Shown: positions 1 through 7,601, counted from the stretch's first letter. The stretch: 35,875 bases of DNA from Mangrovicoccus algicola (GCF_014903745.1 NZ_JACVXA010000051.1:1-35875), one strand, 5' to 3'. Made by a program: numbers and translations. The notes: a model not told the origin generated them from the letters alone.

Positions 1-98
1 GCCCGCGCGGGGCCTTCCGCGCGCCGTCCCGCCCCGGCCCCCGAGCCGGGCCCTCCCCCGCTGCCGCCCCTGCCCCGTCCGGGGCGGGGGCGCGGCGG

Positions 99-1988
99 TC
101 AGGGTTCGAGCACCACATCCGCACCCAGCAGCCGTTTCTGCGCGGCGATGCGGAAGGGCGCATTGGGCGCGCCATAGCCGTCATAGCCGCCCCGGCGCTC
201 GACGATCTCGAAGAACAGCCCGTCCCCCCAGGGGCGGCTGTAGAACTGGCAGAAGGCGCCGTTCTCATCCTCGTCATAGAGGATGTTGAAGGCCTTCATC
301 CGCGCCACCTCCGCCGCCTCCAGCCCGAAGCGGGCGGCGAGATCCTCGTAGTAATTGGGCGAGATCGGCAGCGGCTCGAATCCCTGCTCCGCCATGGCGG
401 CGGCGGTGGCGAAGATGTCGTCGCTGGCGAAGGCCACGTGCTGAACCGACGAGCCGAAGCTGTCGGCCAGGAAATGCCCCGCCAGCGTCCGGTGCGTCTC
501 GGCCCCGTTCAGCGTCACGCGGAACTGCCCGTCCGCCGATTGCAGCGCCTGGGACCGCACCAGCCCGTCGGGATCGACCACGTCCACCATCGGCGCGCGG
601 CCCATGCGGAAGATCGCGCTGTAGAACAGCGACCAGCTGAGCATCTCGTCGTAATCGGTGGTCTGGGCGATGTGGTCCACCCGGGTCAGGCCGGCATCGC
701 GAGAGGCCCCCGCGCCGCAGCGGGTGAATTCCGCCGACCAGACCCGCGACAGGTCGGCCCCGCCATCGAGGAAATGCATCAGCGAGCCGCCCGCGCCGCG
801 GATCGCGGGAATGTCGAGTTCGCCCTCTCCCAGGGGCTGCGCGAATTTCACCGCGCCCAGCCCGACGGCGCGCTTCTGCGCCTTCTTCGCGTCATCCACC
901 ATCAGCCCGATATCGCAGACCCCCGTCCCGTGGGTCAGGAAGGCGGCATGGGCAAAGCCCTGCTCCTCGGTATTGACCACGATGCGGACCTCGCCCTGCT
1001 GCCACAGCGTGACCTGTTTCGAGATATGCTGCCCGACCTTGGCAAAGCCCAGCGATTTCAGCAGCGCGTTGAGCTGCGGGCGCTCTGCCTCGGAGGTGGT
1101 GAATTCGACGAAGGCCACGCCCGAGACCTCGGCGCGCTCCGGCAGGACCGGCAGATCCTGGCGCAGGTCGGGCTCGGCGCGGCGCACCTCGTCCATCAGA
1201 TGCACCAGCGACCGGTGCCCGTCGCGGGCCAGCGCCTCGGTCTTGCCGGCCCGGAACTGGTCGTTGAAGATCTCCAGGCTGACCGGCCCGGCATAGCCCG
1301 TCGCGCAGACCGCCCGCATGAACCCGGTGACGTCCAGGTCGCCCTCGCCCGGCATGTTGCGGTAGTGGCGCGACCAGTAAAGCAGGTCCATGTCGATCTT
1401 CGGCGCGTCGGCCAGCTGGACGAAGAAGATCTTGTCGCCGGGGATCGCGCGGATCGTGTCGGGGTCGATCTGGCGCGCCAGCGTGTGGAAACTGTCGAGG
1501 ATCATGCCGACACTGGGGTGATCGGCGCGGCGCACCACCTCCCAGACATCGCGGTGATCCCGGAAATGCCGACCCCAGGCCAGCGCCTCGAAGCCGATGC
1601 GCAGCCCACGTTTCGCGGCGCGCTCGCCCAGCTCGCGGAAATCCTCCGCCGCGCGGTCGATGCCGCCCAGGGCGCGCGGATGCACCGAGGAACAGACCAG
1701 CACCAGGTCGGTGCCCATTTCCTGCATCAGGTCGAATTTCCGCTCGGCCCGGTCGAAGGCGCGCGCGCGATGCGGTTCGGGCAGGGTCTCAAAATCGCGG
1801 AACGGCTGGAACAGCGGGATCTCCAGCCCGTGATCGCGGATCATCGTCCCGACATCGCGCGGGCTCATCTCCTGGGCGATGAAATCCTGCTCGAAGATCT
1901 CGACCCCGTCGAACCCGGCCCGGGCAATGGCCTTCAGCTTGCGGCGCAGGTCGCCGGGAATGGAGACGGTGGCTATCGCGGTCTTCAT
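99..1988 (-). CDS. quiC: 3-dehydroshikimate dehydratase, two-domain (QuiC1/QsuB type)
   Basis: This 629-residue protein dehydrates 3-dehydroshikimate to protocatechuate, feeding the beta-ketoadipate pathway. Residues 1 to about 275 form a sugar-phosphate-isomerase-like TIM barrel. Its metal quartet is visible as E134 (GFEALAWG), D165 (LDSFHTL), Q191 (FVQLADAP) and E239 (VSLEIF), the ligand set and numbering I recall for Pseudomonas putida QuiC1. Residues from about 290 form a 4-hydroxyphenylpyruvate-dioxygenase-like part with VDHIAQTTD, SSVQHVAFASDD and GLFFEIVERRGGYDGYG. The frame stays open far upstream, but the start at 1988 (MKTAIATVSIPG) follows AAAGGAG and matches family N-termini. It lies 16 bases after the dehydrogenase stop, so the two are one operon. 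The hydroxyphenylpyruvate-like half probably has another or only a structural role. Confidence 0.93.
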   Translation of the reverse strand: MKTAIATVSIPGDLRRKLKAIARAGFDGVEIFEQDFIAQEMSPRDVGTMIRDHGLEIPLFQPFRDFETLPEPHRARAFDRAERKFDLMQEMGTDLVLVCSSVHPRALGGIDRAAEDFRELGERAAKRGLRIGFEALAWGRHFRDHRDVWEVVRRADHPSVGMILDSFHTLARQIDPDTIRAIPGDKIFFVQLADAPKIDMDLLYWSRHYRNMPGEGDLDVTGFMRAVCATGYAGPVSLEIFNDQFRAGKTEALARDGHRSLVHLMDEVRRAEPDLRQDLPVLPERAEVSGVAFVEFTTSEAERPQLNALLKSLGFAKVGQHISKQVTLWQQGEVRIVVNTEEQGFAHAAFLTHGTGVCDIGLMVDDAKKAQKRAVGLGAVKFAQPLGEGELDIPAIRGAGGSLMHFLDGGADLSRVWSAEFTRCGAGASRDAGLTRVDHIAQTTDYDEMLSWSLFYSAIFRMGRAPMVDVVDPDGLVRSQALQSADGQFRVTLNGAETHRTLAGHFLADSFGSSVQHVAFASDDIFATAAAMAEQGFEPLPISPNYYEDLAARFGLEAAEVARMKAFNILYDEDENGAFCQFYSRPWGDGLFFEIVERRGGYDGYGAPNAPFRIAAQKRLLGADVVLEP

Positions 1989-2004
1989 CTGTCGCTCCTT
2001 TCGC

Positions 2005-2889
2005 TCACGCATCGCCGAGGGCGCGGAAGGTGGCCTCCATCGCCGCCGGATCGGCCGCGCGGCCGGTGAAATGGCCGAAGGCGCGCACCGCCTGCCAGAC
2101 CGCCATGCCCGCGCCGGGCAGAACCCGGCATCCCGCCGCCCTGGCCTCTGCCAGAAGCTGGGTCTCCAGCGGGAAATAGACGATGTCCGACACCCACATC
2201 CGCGGGCCCAGCAGCGCGGCCGGAAAGGCCGAGCCGGGCAGCTTGGCCATGCCCATGGGCGTGCAGTTGACCACCCCGTCCAGCCCGTCGGCGGCCGCCT
2301 CCTCGACGGTCGCGCGGATCTCGGTGCGCAATCCCGGACGGGTGCGCCCCAGCAGATCCGCCAGCGACCGGGCCCGCGCGGGATCGGCATCGACCAGCAC
2401 CAGCCGCGCGACATCGCAATCGGCCAGCGCATGGGCCACGGCCACGCCCGCCCCGCCCGATCCGATCAGCAGCACGCGCTGGCGCGGCGCCCCGTCCATG
2501 CCCCGCCGGAAGGCCTCGGCATAGCCCGAGTAATCGGTATTGTAGCCGATCCGCCGCCCGTCGCGGAACACGACCGTATTGACCGCCCCGACCGCGGCGG
2601 CGCTGTCATCGAGCTCATCGAGCAGCGCGGCGACCTCGATCTTGTAGGGGAAGGTGATGTTGCACCCGGCAAAGCCGCAAAGCTCGGCGGCGCGCAGCAT
2701 CTCCGCCAGCGAGGGCGCGCCGGGCATCCGGTCGGCATCGAGCAGCTTGTAGACGCAGCGCAGCCCCTGCCGCGCGGCCTCGGCCTCGTGCATCGCGGGC
2801 GTGCGGGATTTCTGGATGCCGCGGCCGATCAGGCCCAGGGCAAGGCTCGTGTCGCGGCCGAAGACGGCAGCGGGTGCGGGCTTGGTCAT
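2005..2889 (-). CDS. NAD-type quinate/shikimate dehydrogenase (AroE superfamily)
   Basis: This 294-residue enzyme should oxidise shikimate (or quinate) to 3-dehydroshikimate (or 3-dehydroquinate), supplying the next gene, quiC. Visible AroE-family features are the substrate loop SRTPAMHEA (S28, T30), the catalytic Lys in NITFPYK (K83), N104 and D119 in the substrate site, the Rossmann loop IGSGGAG (142-148) and the NCTPMGM motif. After strand beta-2 it reads LVLVDADPARA. Biosynthetic AroE carries the NADP motif NRTxxRA there, and an acid at this place is a hallmark of NAD-using catabolic enzymes such as Corynebacterium QsuD. The Ser-x-Thr in place of Ser-x-Ser also fits the quinate/shikimate group. 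It is the first gene of a leftward operon behind the promoter at 2944-2971. Preference for shikimate versus quinate cannot be told from sequence. Confidence 0.85.
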   Translation of the reverse strand: MTKPAPAAVFGRDTSLALGLIGRGIQKSRTPAMHEAEAARQGLRCVYKLLDADRMPGAPSLAEMLRAAELCGFAGCNITFPYKIEVAALLDELDDSAAAVGAVNTVVFRDGRRIGYNTDYSGYAEAFRRGMDGAPRQRVLLIGSGGAGVAVAHALADCDVARLVLVDADPARARSLADLLGRTRPGLRTEIRATVEEAAADGLDGVVNCTPMGMAKLPGSAFPAALLGPRMWVSDIVYFPLETQLLAEARAAGCRVLPGAGMAVWQAVRAFGHFTGRAADPAAMEATFRALGDA

Positions 2890-2943
2890 GTGTCTCCTCC
2901 GGCGGATCCGCGCGACGCCGCGCCGGATCTGTCTCTGGCAGGA

Positions 2944-2971
2944 AATGTACCATGCGGTTAAAAAATCGCAA
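2944..2971 (-). promoter_or_regulatory. Promoter of the shikimate dehydrogenase-quiC operon with operator in the spacer
   Basis: On the minus strand there is a -35-like TTGCGA (2966-2971), a 16-base spacer and a -10-like TACATT (2944-2949), about 55 bases before the dehydrogenase start. The 16-bp dyad at 2946-2961 fills the spacer and touches the -10, an arrangement that would let a repressor block polymerase. The dctP promoter has the same layout. The boxes are matched by eye. Confidence 0.6.
2946..2961. promoter_or_regulatory. Operator-like dyad 1 (TetR site)
   Basis: TGTACCATGCGGTTAA. It shares the pattern T-K-W-ACC-N4-GKT-W-M-A with three further sites around the tetR gene. Its start is exactly 32 bases from that of dyad 2. 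Assignment to the local TetR protein is inference from position. Confidence 0.7.
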
Positions 2972-2977
2972 GAGTTT

Positions 2978-2993
2978 TGAACCGTCCGGTTAA
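2978..2993. promoter_or_regulatory. Operator-like dyad 2 (TetR site)
   Basis: TGAACCGTCCGGTTAA, with perfect AACCG/CGGTT arms around a 2-base centre. It lies just upstream of the -35 of the dehydrogenase-quiC promoter and 32 bases (about three helical turns) from dyad 1. Confidence 0.7.
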
Positions 2994-3056
2994 ATACCTG
3001 ACCGGCCGCGCAATTCCGCCCCCCGCGCCGCGGGTTTGCCGCGGCGATGGCGGAAG

Positions 3057-3716
3057 TCAGGCGCGGACGGCGCGGATCAGCTGGTCGGCCAGGCTGTCGC
3101 GCAGCCGGATCTGTGCGGCCTCGTCATGCAGCCCGGCCCCGAAGATCCCCGAGAAGGTGGCGCGGTTCGACATGTTGAAGAAGCTCAGCGCGCTGACCTC
3201 CCAATGCAGCTGCAGCGGGCACAGATCGGCGCGCAGGCTGCCATCGGCGGCCCCGCGGCGGCAGATATCCTCCAGCATGGCGACCACCGGGCGGTTCAGG
3301 TCGCGGATCTTGCCCGAAGAGGCCAGGACATGGCCGCCCCGGATGTTCTCGATCATCACCAGGCGGATGAAATCGGCGCTCTGGCGGTGATGGTCGAAGG
3401 TGAAGACGAACAGCCGCCGCAGCGCCTCCAGCGGCGCCAGGTCGGCCAGGTCCAGTTCCGCCTCCTGGGCGCGCACGCGGGTATAGGCGGCTTCCAGCAC
3501 CGCCTGCCACAGCCCCTCCTTGTCGCCGAAATAGTAGTAGATCATCCGCTTCGACGTGCGGGTCAGCTGCACGATGCGCTCGATTCGCCCGCCGTTGAAC
3601 CCGTTATCGGCAAATTCGCGGGTCGCGGCCTGAAGGATGTCCTGCTGCACCTTCACCGGATCGCGTTTCCAGCCCGCCCGCTTTGCCGGGGTTTTTTCGT
3701 CCTGCGTCAAGTCCAT
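3057..3716 (-). CDS. TetR-family regulator of the shikimate/TRAP module
   Basis: This 219-residue protein has the TetR N-terminal helix-turn-helix: ILQAATREFADNGFNGGRIERIV followed by TSKRMIYYYFGDKEGL, the signature recognition-helix region. An all-helical ligand-binding domain follows. The frame is open 11 codons further up, but the start at 3716 (MDLTQDEK) follows GGAGGAGGG and is preferred. The gene stands between the shikimate dehydrogenase/quiC operon and the TRAP operon, and each of those promoters carries two matching operator dyads. It is therefore the likely repressor of both and of itself, since the pair at 3751-3798 lies directly upstream of its start. The inducer is probably shikimate, 3-dehydroshikimate or protocatechuate (inference). 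Confidence 0.88.
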   Translation of the reverse strand: MDLTQDEKTPAKRAGWKRDPVKVQQDILQAATREFADNGFNGGRIERIVQLTRTSKRMIYYYFGDKEGLWQAVLEAAYTRVRAQEAELDLADLAPLEALRRLFVFTFDHHRQSADFIRLVMIENIRGGHVLASSGKIRDLNRPVVAMLEDICRRGAADGSLRADLCPLQLHWEVSALSFFNMSNRATFSGIFGAGLHDEAAQIRLRDSLADQLIRAVRA

Positions 3717-3750
3717 GGCCCTCCTCCGCCCGCGTCGATCTAACCACAAA

Positions 3751-3766
3751 TGTACCGGGTGTTACA
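3751..3766. promoter_or_regulatory. Operator-like dyad 3 (TetR site)
   Basis: TGTACCGGGTGTTACA, with arms TGTA/TACA. It lies 35 bases upstream of the tetR start and just upstream of the dctP -35 box, so it could serve autoregulation as well as dctP control. Its start is 32 bases from that of dyad 4. Confidence 0.65.
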
Positions 3767-3772
3767 AACTCA

Positions 3773-3800
3773 TTGACGTATTTTAACCGTCTGGTACAAA
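3773..3800 (+). promoter_or_regulatory. Promoter of the TRAP operon with operator in the spacer
   Basis: TTGACG (3773-3778), a 16-base spacer and TACAAA (3795-3800). Dyad 4 occupies the spacer. The arrangement mirrors the promoter at 2944-2971 in spacing and operator placement. The 5' leader to dctP would be about 90 bases. Confidence 0.65.
3783..3798. promoter_or_regulatory. Operator-like dyad 4 (TetR site)
   Basis: TTAACCGTCTGGTACA. Compared with dyad 1 read on the minus strand (TTAACCGCATGGTACA) it differs only at two central bases, which strongly supports one protein binding both promoters. Confidence 0.72.
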
Positions 3801-3894
3801 ACGGGCAGATCGAGGGAGGCGATCGCGGACCGACGGGGGCAGCCCCGCGCCGGGACCGCCGCCGCGATGCAAGGCGCAGAATGGGAGGACAGTC

Positions 3895-4902
3895 ATGCGC
3901 GACACATTTTTCGGATTCACCGCCGCCGGGCTGATCGCCCTGATGGGCAGCGCCGCCTCGGCCGAGGTCACGCTGCGCTTCGCCCATGTCGATCCCGACG
4001 ACTGGCAGTCCTCCAAGAAGGGCGCCGCCGCGCAGATGTTCAAGCAGATCGTCGAGGGCCAGTCCGACATGACGGTCGAGATCTTCCCGGCCGGCGCGCT
4101 CGGCAACGAGGACGAGATCGTCAGCCAGGTCCAGGAAGGGCTGGTCCAGGTCGGCATGGTCTCGGGCGCGATGTCCAAGGTCTGCAAGCCCGCCGCCGTG
4201 CTGGACATTCCCTACACCTTCGCGGATGCGACCGTCGCCTGGGAAGTGCTGGACGGGCCCTTCGGCGCGGAACTGGCCGAGGCCTGCGAGGCAAAGACCG
4301 GGCTGAAGACCCTGGCCTATGGCGAGACGGGCTTCCGCAACTTCACCAACGGCACGCGCCCGATCCGCACGCCCGAAGACATGGCCGGGCTGAAATTCCG
4401 CGTCCAGCCGATCCCGCTCTACCTGGAACTGGTCAAGGGGCTGGGCGGCGAGCCGACCCCGATCGCCTGGACCGAGCTTCCCAACGCGCTGGCCACCGGC
4501 GTGGTCGACGGCCAGGAGAACCCGGTCGGCGTCATCTACAATAACGGCCTGCACAAGCTGCAGAAATACATGACGCTGGACGGCCATGTCTATGGCGTGG
4601 ACTTCCTGGTCATGTCCACCGAGACCTTCGACATGCTGAGCCCCGAACAGCAGGCGGTGGTGACGCGCGCCGCGGTCGTGGCAGGCAATTTCGGCCGCTC
4701 CATCCAGCAGTGGAACACCGCGGGCGGCATCTCCGCCGTGCAGGAGGAGGGCATGGAAGTCTATGTCCCCACCGCCGAGGAGCTGGCCCAGTTCCGCGAG
4801 GCCGCCCAGCCCGCCGTCAAGGAATGGCTGGCCGGCGACCTGGGCGCGGATGCCGAATGGATCGAGAAGCTGGACGCCGCCGTCGCAGACGCGACCGACT
4901 AG
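3895..4902 (+). CDS. dctP: TRAP transporter substrate-binding protein (DctP family)
   Basis: This 335-residue periplasmic solute receptor starts with a Sec signal peptide (MRDTFFGFTAAGLIALMGSAASA) and then VTLRFAHV, the usual first beta strand of DctP. Other family marks are GALGNEDEIVSQVQEGLVQVG, the KFRVQP stretch containing the carboxylate-binding Arg, and WTELPNALATGVVDGQENP. It begins a three-gene TRAP operon (dctPQM). Because it shares its predicted operators with the shikimate dehydrogenase/quiC operon, the ligand is probably shikimate, quinate or 3-dehydroshikimate. That is inference from context; DctP sequence alone does not give the ligand beyond a carboxylate. It is followed by a perfect 12-bp hairpin before dctQ. 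Confidence 0.9.
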   Translation: MRDTFFGFTAAGLIALMGSAASAEVTLRFAHVDPDDWQSSKKGAAAQMFKQIVEGQSDMTVEIFPAGALGNEDEIVSQVQEGLVQVGMVSGAMSKVCKPAAVLDIPYTFADATVAWEVLDGPFGAELAEACEAKTGLKTLAYGETGFRNFTNGTRPIRTPEDMAGLKFRVQPIPLYLELVKGLGGEPTPIAWTELPNALATGVVDGQENPVGVIYNNGLHKLQKYMTLDGHVYGVDFLVMSTETFDMLSPEQQAVVTRAAVVAGNFGRSIQQWNTAGGISAVQEEGMEVYVPTAEELAQFREAAQPAVKEWLAGDLGADAEWIEKLDAAVADATD

Positions 4903-4913
4903 GCGTTCCGCCC

Positions 4914-4955
4914 GGCCGGGGCTCCCGCTCTCTCCACGCCTGCGGAGCCCCGGCC
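4914..4955 (+). other. Intercistronic hairpin after dctP
   Basis: Perfect 12-bp inverted repeat (GGCCGGGGCTCC at 4914-4925, GGAGCCCCGGCC at 4944-4955) with an 18-base loop and no following T-run. It lies between the binding-protein gene and the permease genes. Such hairpins can stabilise the upstream mRNA or partly terminate, giving more receptor than permease. Confidence 0.65.
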
Positions 4956-4995
4956 CCCCTGACCTACCCCCCCCGACACAGCAGCGGAGGCCGTG

Positions 4996-5592
4996 ATGTC
5001 GACCCTGTCCTTCCTTGTCCGGCGCATCCTCGCGATCGGCTGCGGCCTGATCATGGCCGCGATCACCGGCATCATCCTGGTCAACGCCCTGCGCCGCTAC
5101 ACGTTCGGGCTGTCCCTGACCTGGGGCGAGGAACTGCCCGTCTACCTGTCGATCTACGGCGTGATGTTCGGCGTGGCGCTGAGCTATCTGCAGGACCGGC
5201 ACATGCGCTTCACCATCGTCACCGATTTCCTCTCCCCCGCGCTGCGCGAAAGGCTGTTCCTGGCCATGGATGTGGTCACCGCCGTCTGCGGCGGGCTGCT
5301 GTGCTGGTCCGGCTGGCTCTTCGCCATGCGGCGCGGCACGATCGAGGCCTCGGGGCTGATCGGCGCCGCCAATTCCCTGGCCGAGAGCACCGGCCTCGCC
5401 TGGCTGGTCTGGATCGGCCGCATGGGCACCTGGCAATTCGCGCTATGCGTCGGCGGCGCGCTGCTGCTGCTGGCCGCGGCGATCCGGTTCTCCGAGCGCC
5501 TCCGCGACCTGCGCAACCCCATCCACGAGACCGCCCCCACCGCGTCGGACACCGTCCGGATGCGCGCCCGGGGCCAGGCCTCGCTCGACTGA
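4996..5592 (+). CDS. dctQ: TRAP transporter small permease (DctQ family)
   Basis: This 198-residue membrane protein has the four-helix layout of DctQ: a first helix in IGCGLIMAAITGIILVNALRRY, the characteristic LTWGEELPVYLSIYGVMFGVAL (Trp/Glu-Glu signature of the family), a third helix near residues 90-110 and a fourth near 150-170. A GTG lies directly before the ATG; the ATG at 4996, five bases after GGAGG, is preferred. It pairs with DctM to form the membrane part of the sodium-driven uptake system. Its stop codon overlaps the ribosome-binding site of dctM, so the two are translationally linked. Confidence 0.88.
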   Translation: MSTLSFLVRRILAIGCGLIMAAITGIILVNALRRYTFGLSLTWGEELPVYLSIYGVMFGVALSYLQDRHMRFTIVTDFLSPALRERLFLAMDVVTAVCGGLLCWSGWLFAMRRGTIEASGLIGAANSLAESTGLAWLVWIGRMGTWQFALCVGGALLLLAAAIRFSERLRDLRNPIHETAPTASDTVRMRARGQASLD

Positions 5593-5602
5593 GGAGTCAG
5601 CC

Positions 5603-6880
5603 ATGAGTTTCGCCATCGTCCTGGTCGGCACCCTCGCCGGGCTGCCCATCGCCTTCGCCATCATCGCCGCGCTGATGTATTTCATGATCACCGGCGACGC
5701 GCCTTATCACCCGCGCCTCGTGCCCTCGGAGATGTTCAAGGCGCTCGGCTCCTTCCCGCTGCTGGCGATCCCGCTATTCGTGCTGGCGGGGGAGCTGATG
5801 AACGAGAGCGGCATCACCTCGCGCATCATCCGGTTCTGCGCCGTGCTGGTCGGGCGGCTGCGCGCCGGCCTGGCGCTGGTCAATATCTGGGCCTCGGTGA
5901 TCTTCGCCGGGCTCTCGGGCTCGGCCATCGCCGATACCTCGGCCATCGGCCGGGTCTTCATCCCCGAGATGGAGAAGCACGGCTATGACCGCGCCTTCGC
6001 CGCCGCGCTGACCGCGGCCAGTTCGGTGATCGGCCCGATCATCCCGCCCTCGATCCCGGTCATCATCTATGCGCTGATCGTCTCGGGCGTGTCGGTGCCC
6101 GCGCTGTTCATGGCCGGGGTGGGCCCGGGTCTGCTGCTGGCGGTGTTCCTGTCGATCTTCGTGCTGACGACGGTGCGGGTCTCGGATCCCGAGCCGGGCG
6201 TCGACATCATGGACGGGCAGTCCAGCGCCCAGGCGCTGCTGGGCGGGATCGTGCCGCTCTTGATGCCGGTCTTCGTCGTCGGCGCGATCCTGGCGGGCGT
6301 GGTCACCCCGACGGAGGCTGCGGCGCTGGCGGTGGGCTATGCGCTGGTCGTGGGGCTGGTGGTCTATCGCAAGCTGGGGGTCCACAACCTGCCGCGGATC
6401 TTCGCCAATGCGATGGTCGACAGTTCCATCATCCTGATCATCATGGCCGCCGTGGGCGCGGCGAACTGGGTGCTGACCTATAACCGCGTGCCCAACATGC
6501 TGACGGACTGGGTGCTTGCCAATGTCGACAGCAAGACCGCCTTCCTGATCGCCCAGATGATCCTGTTCCTGGTGGTCGGCCTGTTCCTCGAGGGCATCGC
6601 CGCGATGCTGGTGCTGGTGCCGATCCTGCACCCGATCGCCGTGGCCTTCGGCGTCGATCCCACCCATTTCGGCATCATCGTGATCTTCAACCTGATGATC
6701 GGGCTGATCACCCCGCCGCTGGGCCTGTGCCTCTTCGTGGCCGAGGGGGTGGCCAATGTCGGCATGACCCGGCTGGTGCGGGCGATCATCCCCTTCTTCG
6801 TGGTGGAATTGCTGGTGCTGGTGATCCTGACCTTCGTGCCCGCCTTCTCCACCTGGCTGCCGCGCGCCCTGGGCTTCTGA
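5603..6880 (+). CDS. dctM: TRAP transporter large permease (DctM family)
   Basis: This 425-residue polytopic protein carries the ion-coupled substrate path of the TRAP system. It shows the hallmark GLSGSAIADTSAIGRVFIPEM and the conserved GPIIPPSIPVIIYAL of the first half, and the related GLITPPLGLCLFVAEGVA of the second half, typical of the inverted-repeat DctM fold. It starts with ATG after GAGGAG that overlaps the dctQ stop. It is the last gene of the dctPQM operon, followed by a strong inverted repeat. The substrate is inferred to be a shikimate-type acid from the shared operators. Confidence 0.92.
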   Translation: MSFAIVLVGTLAGLPIAFAIIAALMYFMITGDAPYHPRLVPSEMFKALGSFPLLAIPLFVLAGELMNESGITSRIIRFCAVLVGRLRAGLALVNIWASVIFAGLSGSAIADTSAIGRVFIPEMEKHGYDRAFAAALTAASSVIGPIIPPSIPVIIYALIVSGVSVPALFMAGVGPGLLLAVFLSIFVLTTVRVSDPEPGVDIMDGQSSAQALLGGIVPLLMPVFVVGAILAGVVTPTEAAALAVGYALVVGLVVYRKLGVHNLPRIFANAMVDSSIILIIMAAVGAANWVLTYNRVPNMLTDWVLANVDSKTAFLIAQMILFLVVGLFLEGIAAMLVLVPILHPIAVAFGVDPTHFGIIVIFNLMIGLITPPLGLCLFVAEGVANVGMTRLVRAIIPFFVVELLVLVILTFVPAFSTWLPRALGF

Positions 6881-6898
6881 CCCCGGCCGGGGCGGCGC

Positions 6899-6940
6899 GG
6901 CGCGCGGGGGGCAGACTTTCGTCTGCTTGACCCGCGCGCC
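6899..6940 (+). terminator. Long hairpin after dctM
   Basis: Outer arms GGCGCGCGGG (6899-6908) and CCCGCGCGCC (6931-6940) enclose an inner perfect stem GCAGAC-TTTC-GTCTGC (6911-6926). It lies just after the dctM stop and before coxG. There is no T-run after it, so it may be a terminator typical of GC-rich genomes or a 3' stabiliser. Confidence 0.5.
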
Positions 6941-6985
6941 GCGGCCGCGTGACATGGTGCGGCAGCCGGCCCAGGAGGAAGTGCC

Positions 6986-7438
6986 ATGGAACTCAAGGAC
7001 GAGGTGTTCATTCCCGCCCCGCGCGACCGGGTCTATGCCGCGCTGAACGATCCCGAGATCCTGCAGGCCTGCATCCCCGGCTGCGAAACCCTGACCCGCA
7101 CGTCGGAAACCCAGCTGGAGGCCACGGTCCTGCTGAAGATCGGCCCGGTCAAGGCGCGCTTCGGCGGCACCGTCACGCTGGAGCCCGAGGCGCCGCCCGC
7201 GCGTTTCTCCCTTTCGGGCCAGGGATCGGGCGGGGCGGCCGGCTTTGCCCGCGGCGGCGCGCAGGTCGAACTGACCGAGGCGGAGGGCGGCACGCGGCTG
7301 AGCTATGACGCGGGCGCCGAGATCGGCGGGCGGCTGGCCCAGCTGGGCAACCGCCTGATCCAGAGCAGCTCGAAGAAGCTGGCTGCCAGCTTCTTCGAGA
7401 GATTCGCCGCGCGGATGAGCCCGCCCGGCGCCGGTTAA
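6986..7438 (+). CDS. coxG: CoxG-like SRPBCC protein (carbon monoxide dehydrogenase subunit G family)
   Basis: This 150-residue protein begins MELKDEVFIPAPRDRVYAALNDPEILQACIPGCE, the classic CoxG opening with the IPGC motif, and continues with KIGPVKARFGG and a C-terminal KKLAASFFERF helix. CoxG proteins accompany molybdenum hydroxylases and are thought to help recruit or mature the enzyme at the membrane. No coxSML genes are present here. The nearest molybdenum hydroxylase is NicAB about 6 kb away, which could be its client (inference). The start follows AGGAGGAA. It is separated from dctM by a hairpin and looks like a single-gene unit. Confidence 0.85.
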   Translation: MELKDEVFIPAPRDRVYAALNDPEILQACIPGCETLTRTSETQLEATVLLKIGPVKARFGGTVTLEPEAPPARFSLSGQGSGGAAGFARGGAQVELTEAEGGTRLSYDAGAEIGGRLAQLGNRLIQSSSKKLAASFFERFAARMSPPGAG

Positions 7439-7601
7439 GCCGGTAGTTACCCCGCAGCTGCTAGGCCGGAGGCAACGCGGGCCGCAAGCGGCCCGTCCCG
7501 CTTGTCGTCGAGGTGCACAGTGAGACGCAGCCGCATCAGCAGGGGCGCCCGTATCGCCGCCCGGCCTGGCCGGCCGGTCCCCGGCCGTGACCGGTGAGGC
7601 G
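7439..7601 (+). other. Intergenic leader before the first GGDEF/EAL gene
   Basis: This 163-base gap holds one clear structure, a GGGCCG-CAAG-CGGCCC hairpin (7479-7494) inside a GC-rich stretch. It could end coxG transcription or be part of the leader of the next gene. I see no GEMM-type c-di-GMP riboswitch core or other known riboswitch box. Confidence 0.35.

Noticed and set aside
1-98. A partial gene at the left edge.
   Set aside because: The stretch is almost pure G/C with small palindromes (for example GCCCCGTCCGGGGC), no codon pattern and no start or stop signals. At most it ends quiC transcription.
99-2432. Reading quiC as a 777-residue protein.
   Set aside because: The extra 148 residues overlap the shikimate dehydrogenase gene in another frame and resemble nothing. 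The family start at 1988 has AAAGGAG.
7439-7601. A c-di-GMP riboswitch before the GGDEF/EAL gene.
   Set aside because: No GEMM core such as the CACAGGGCAAACC type is seen; only a simple GC hairpin is present.
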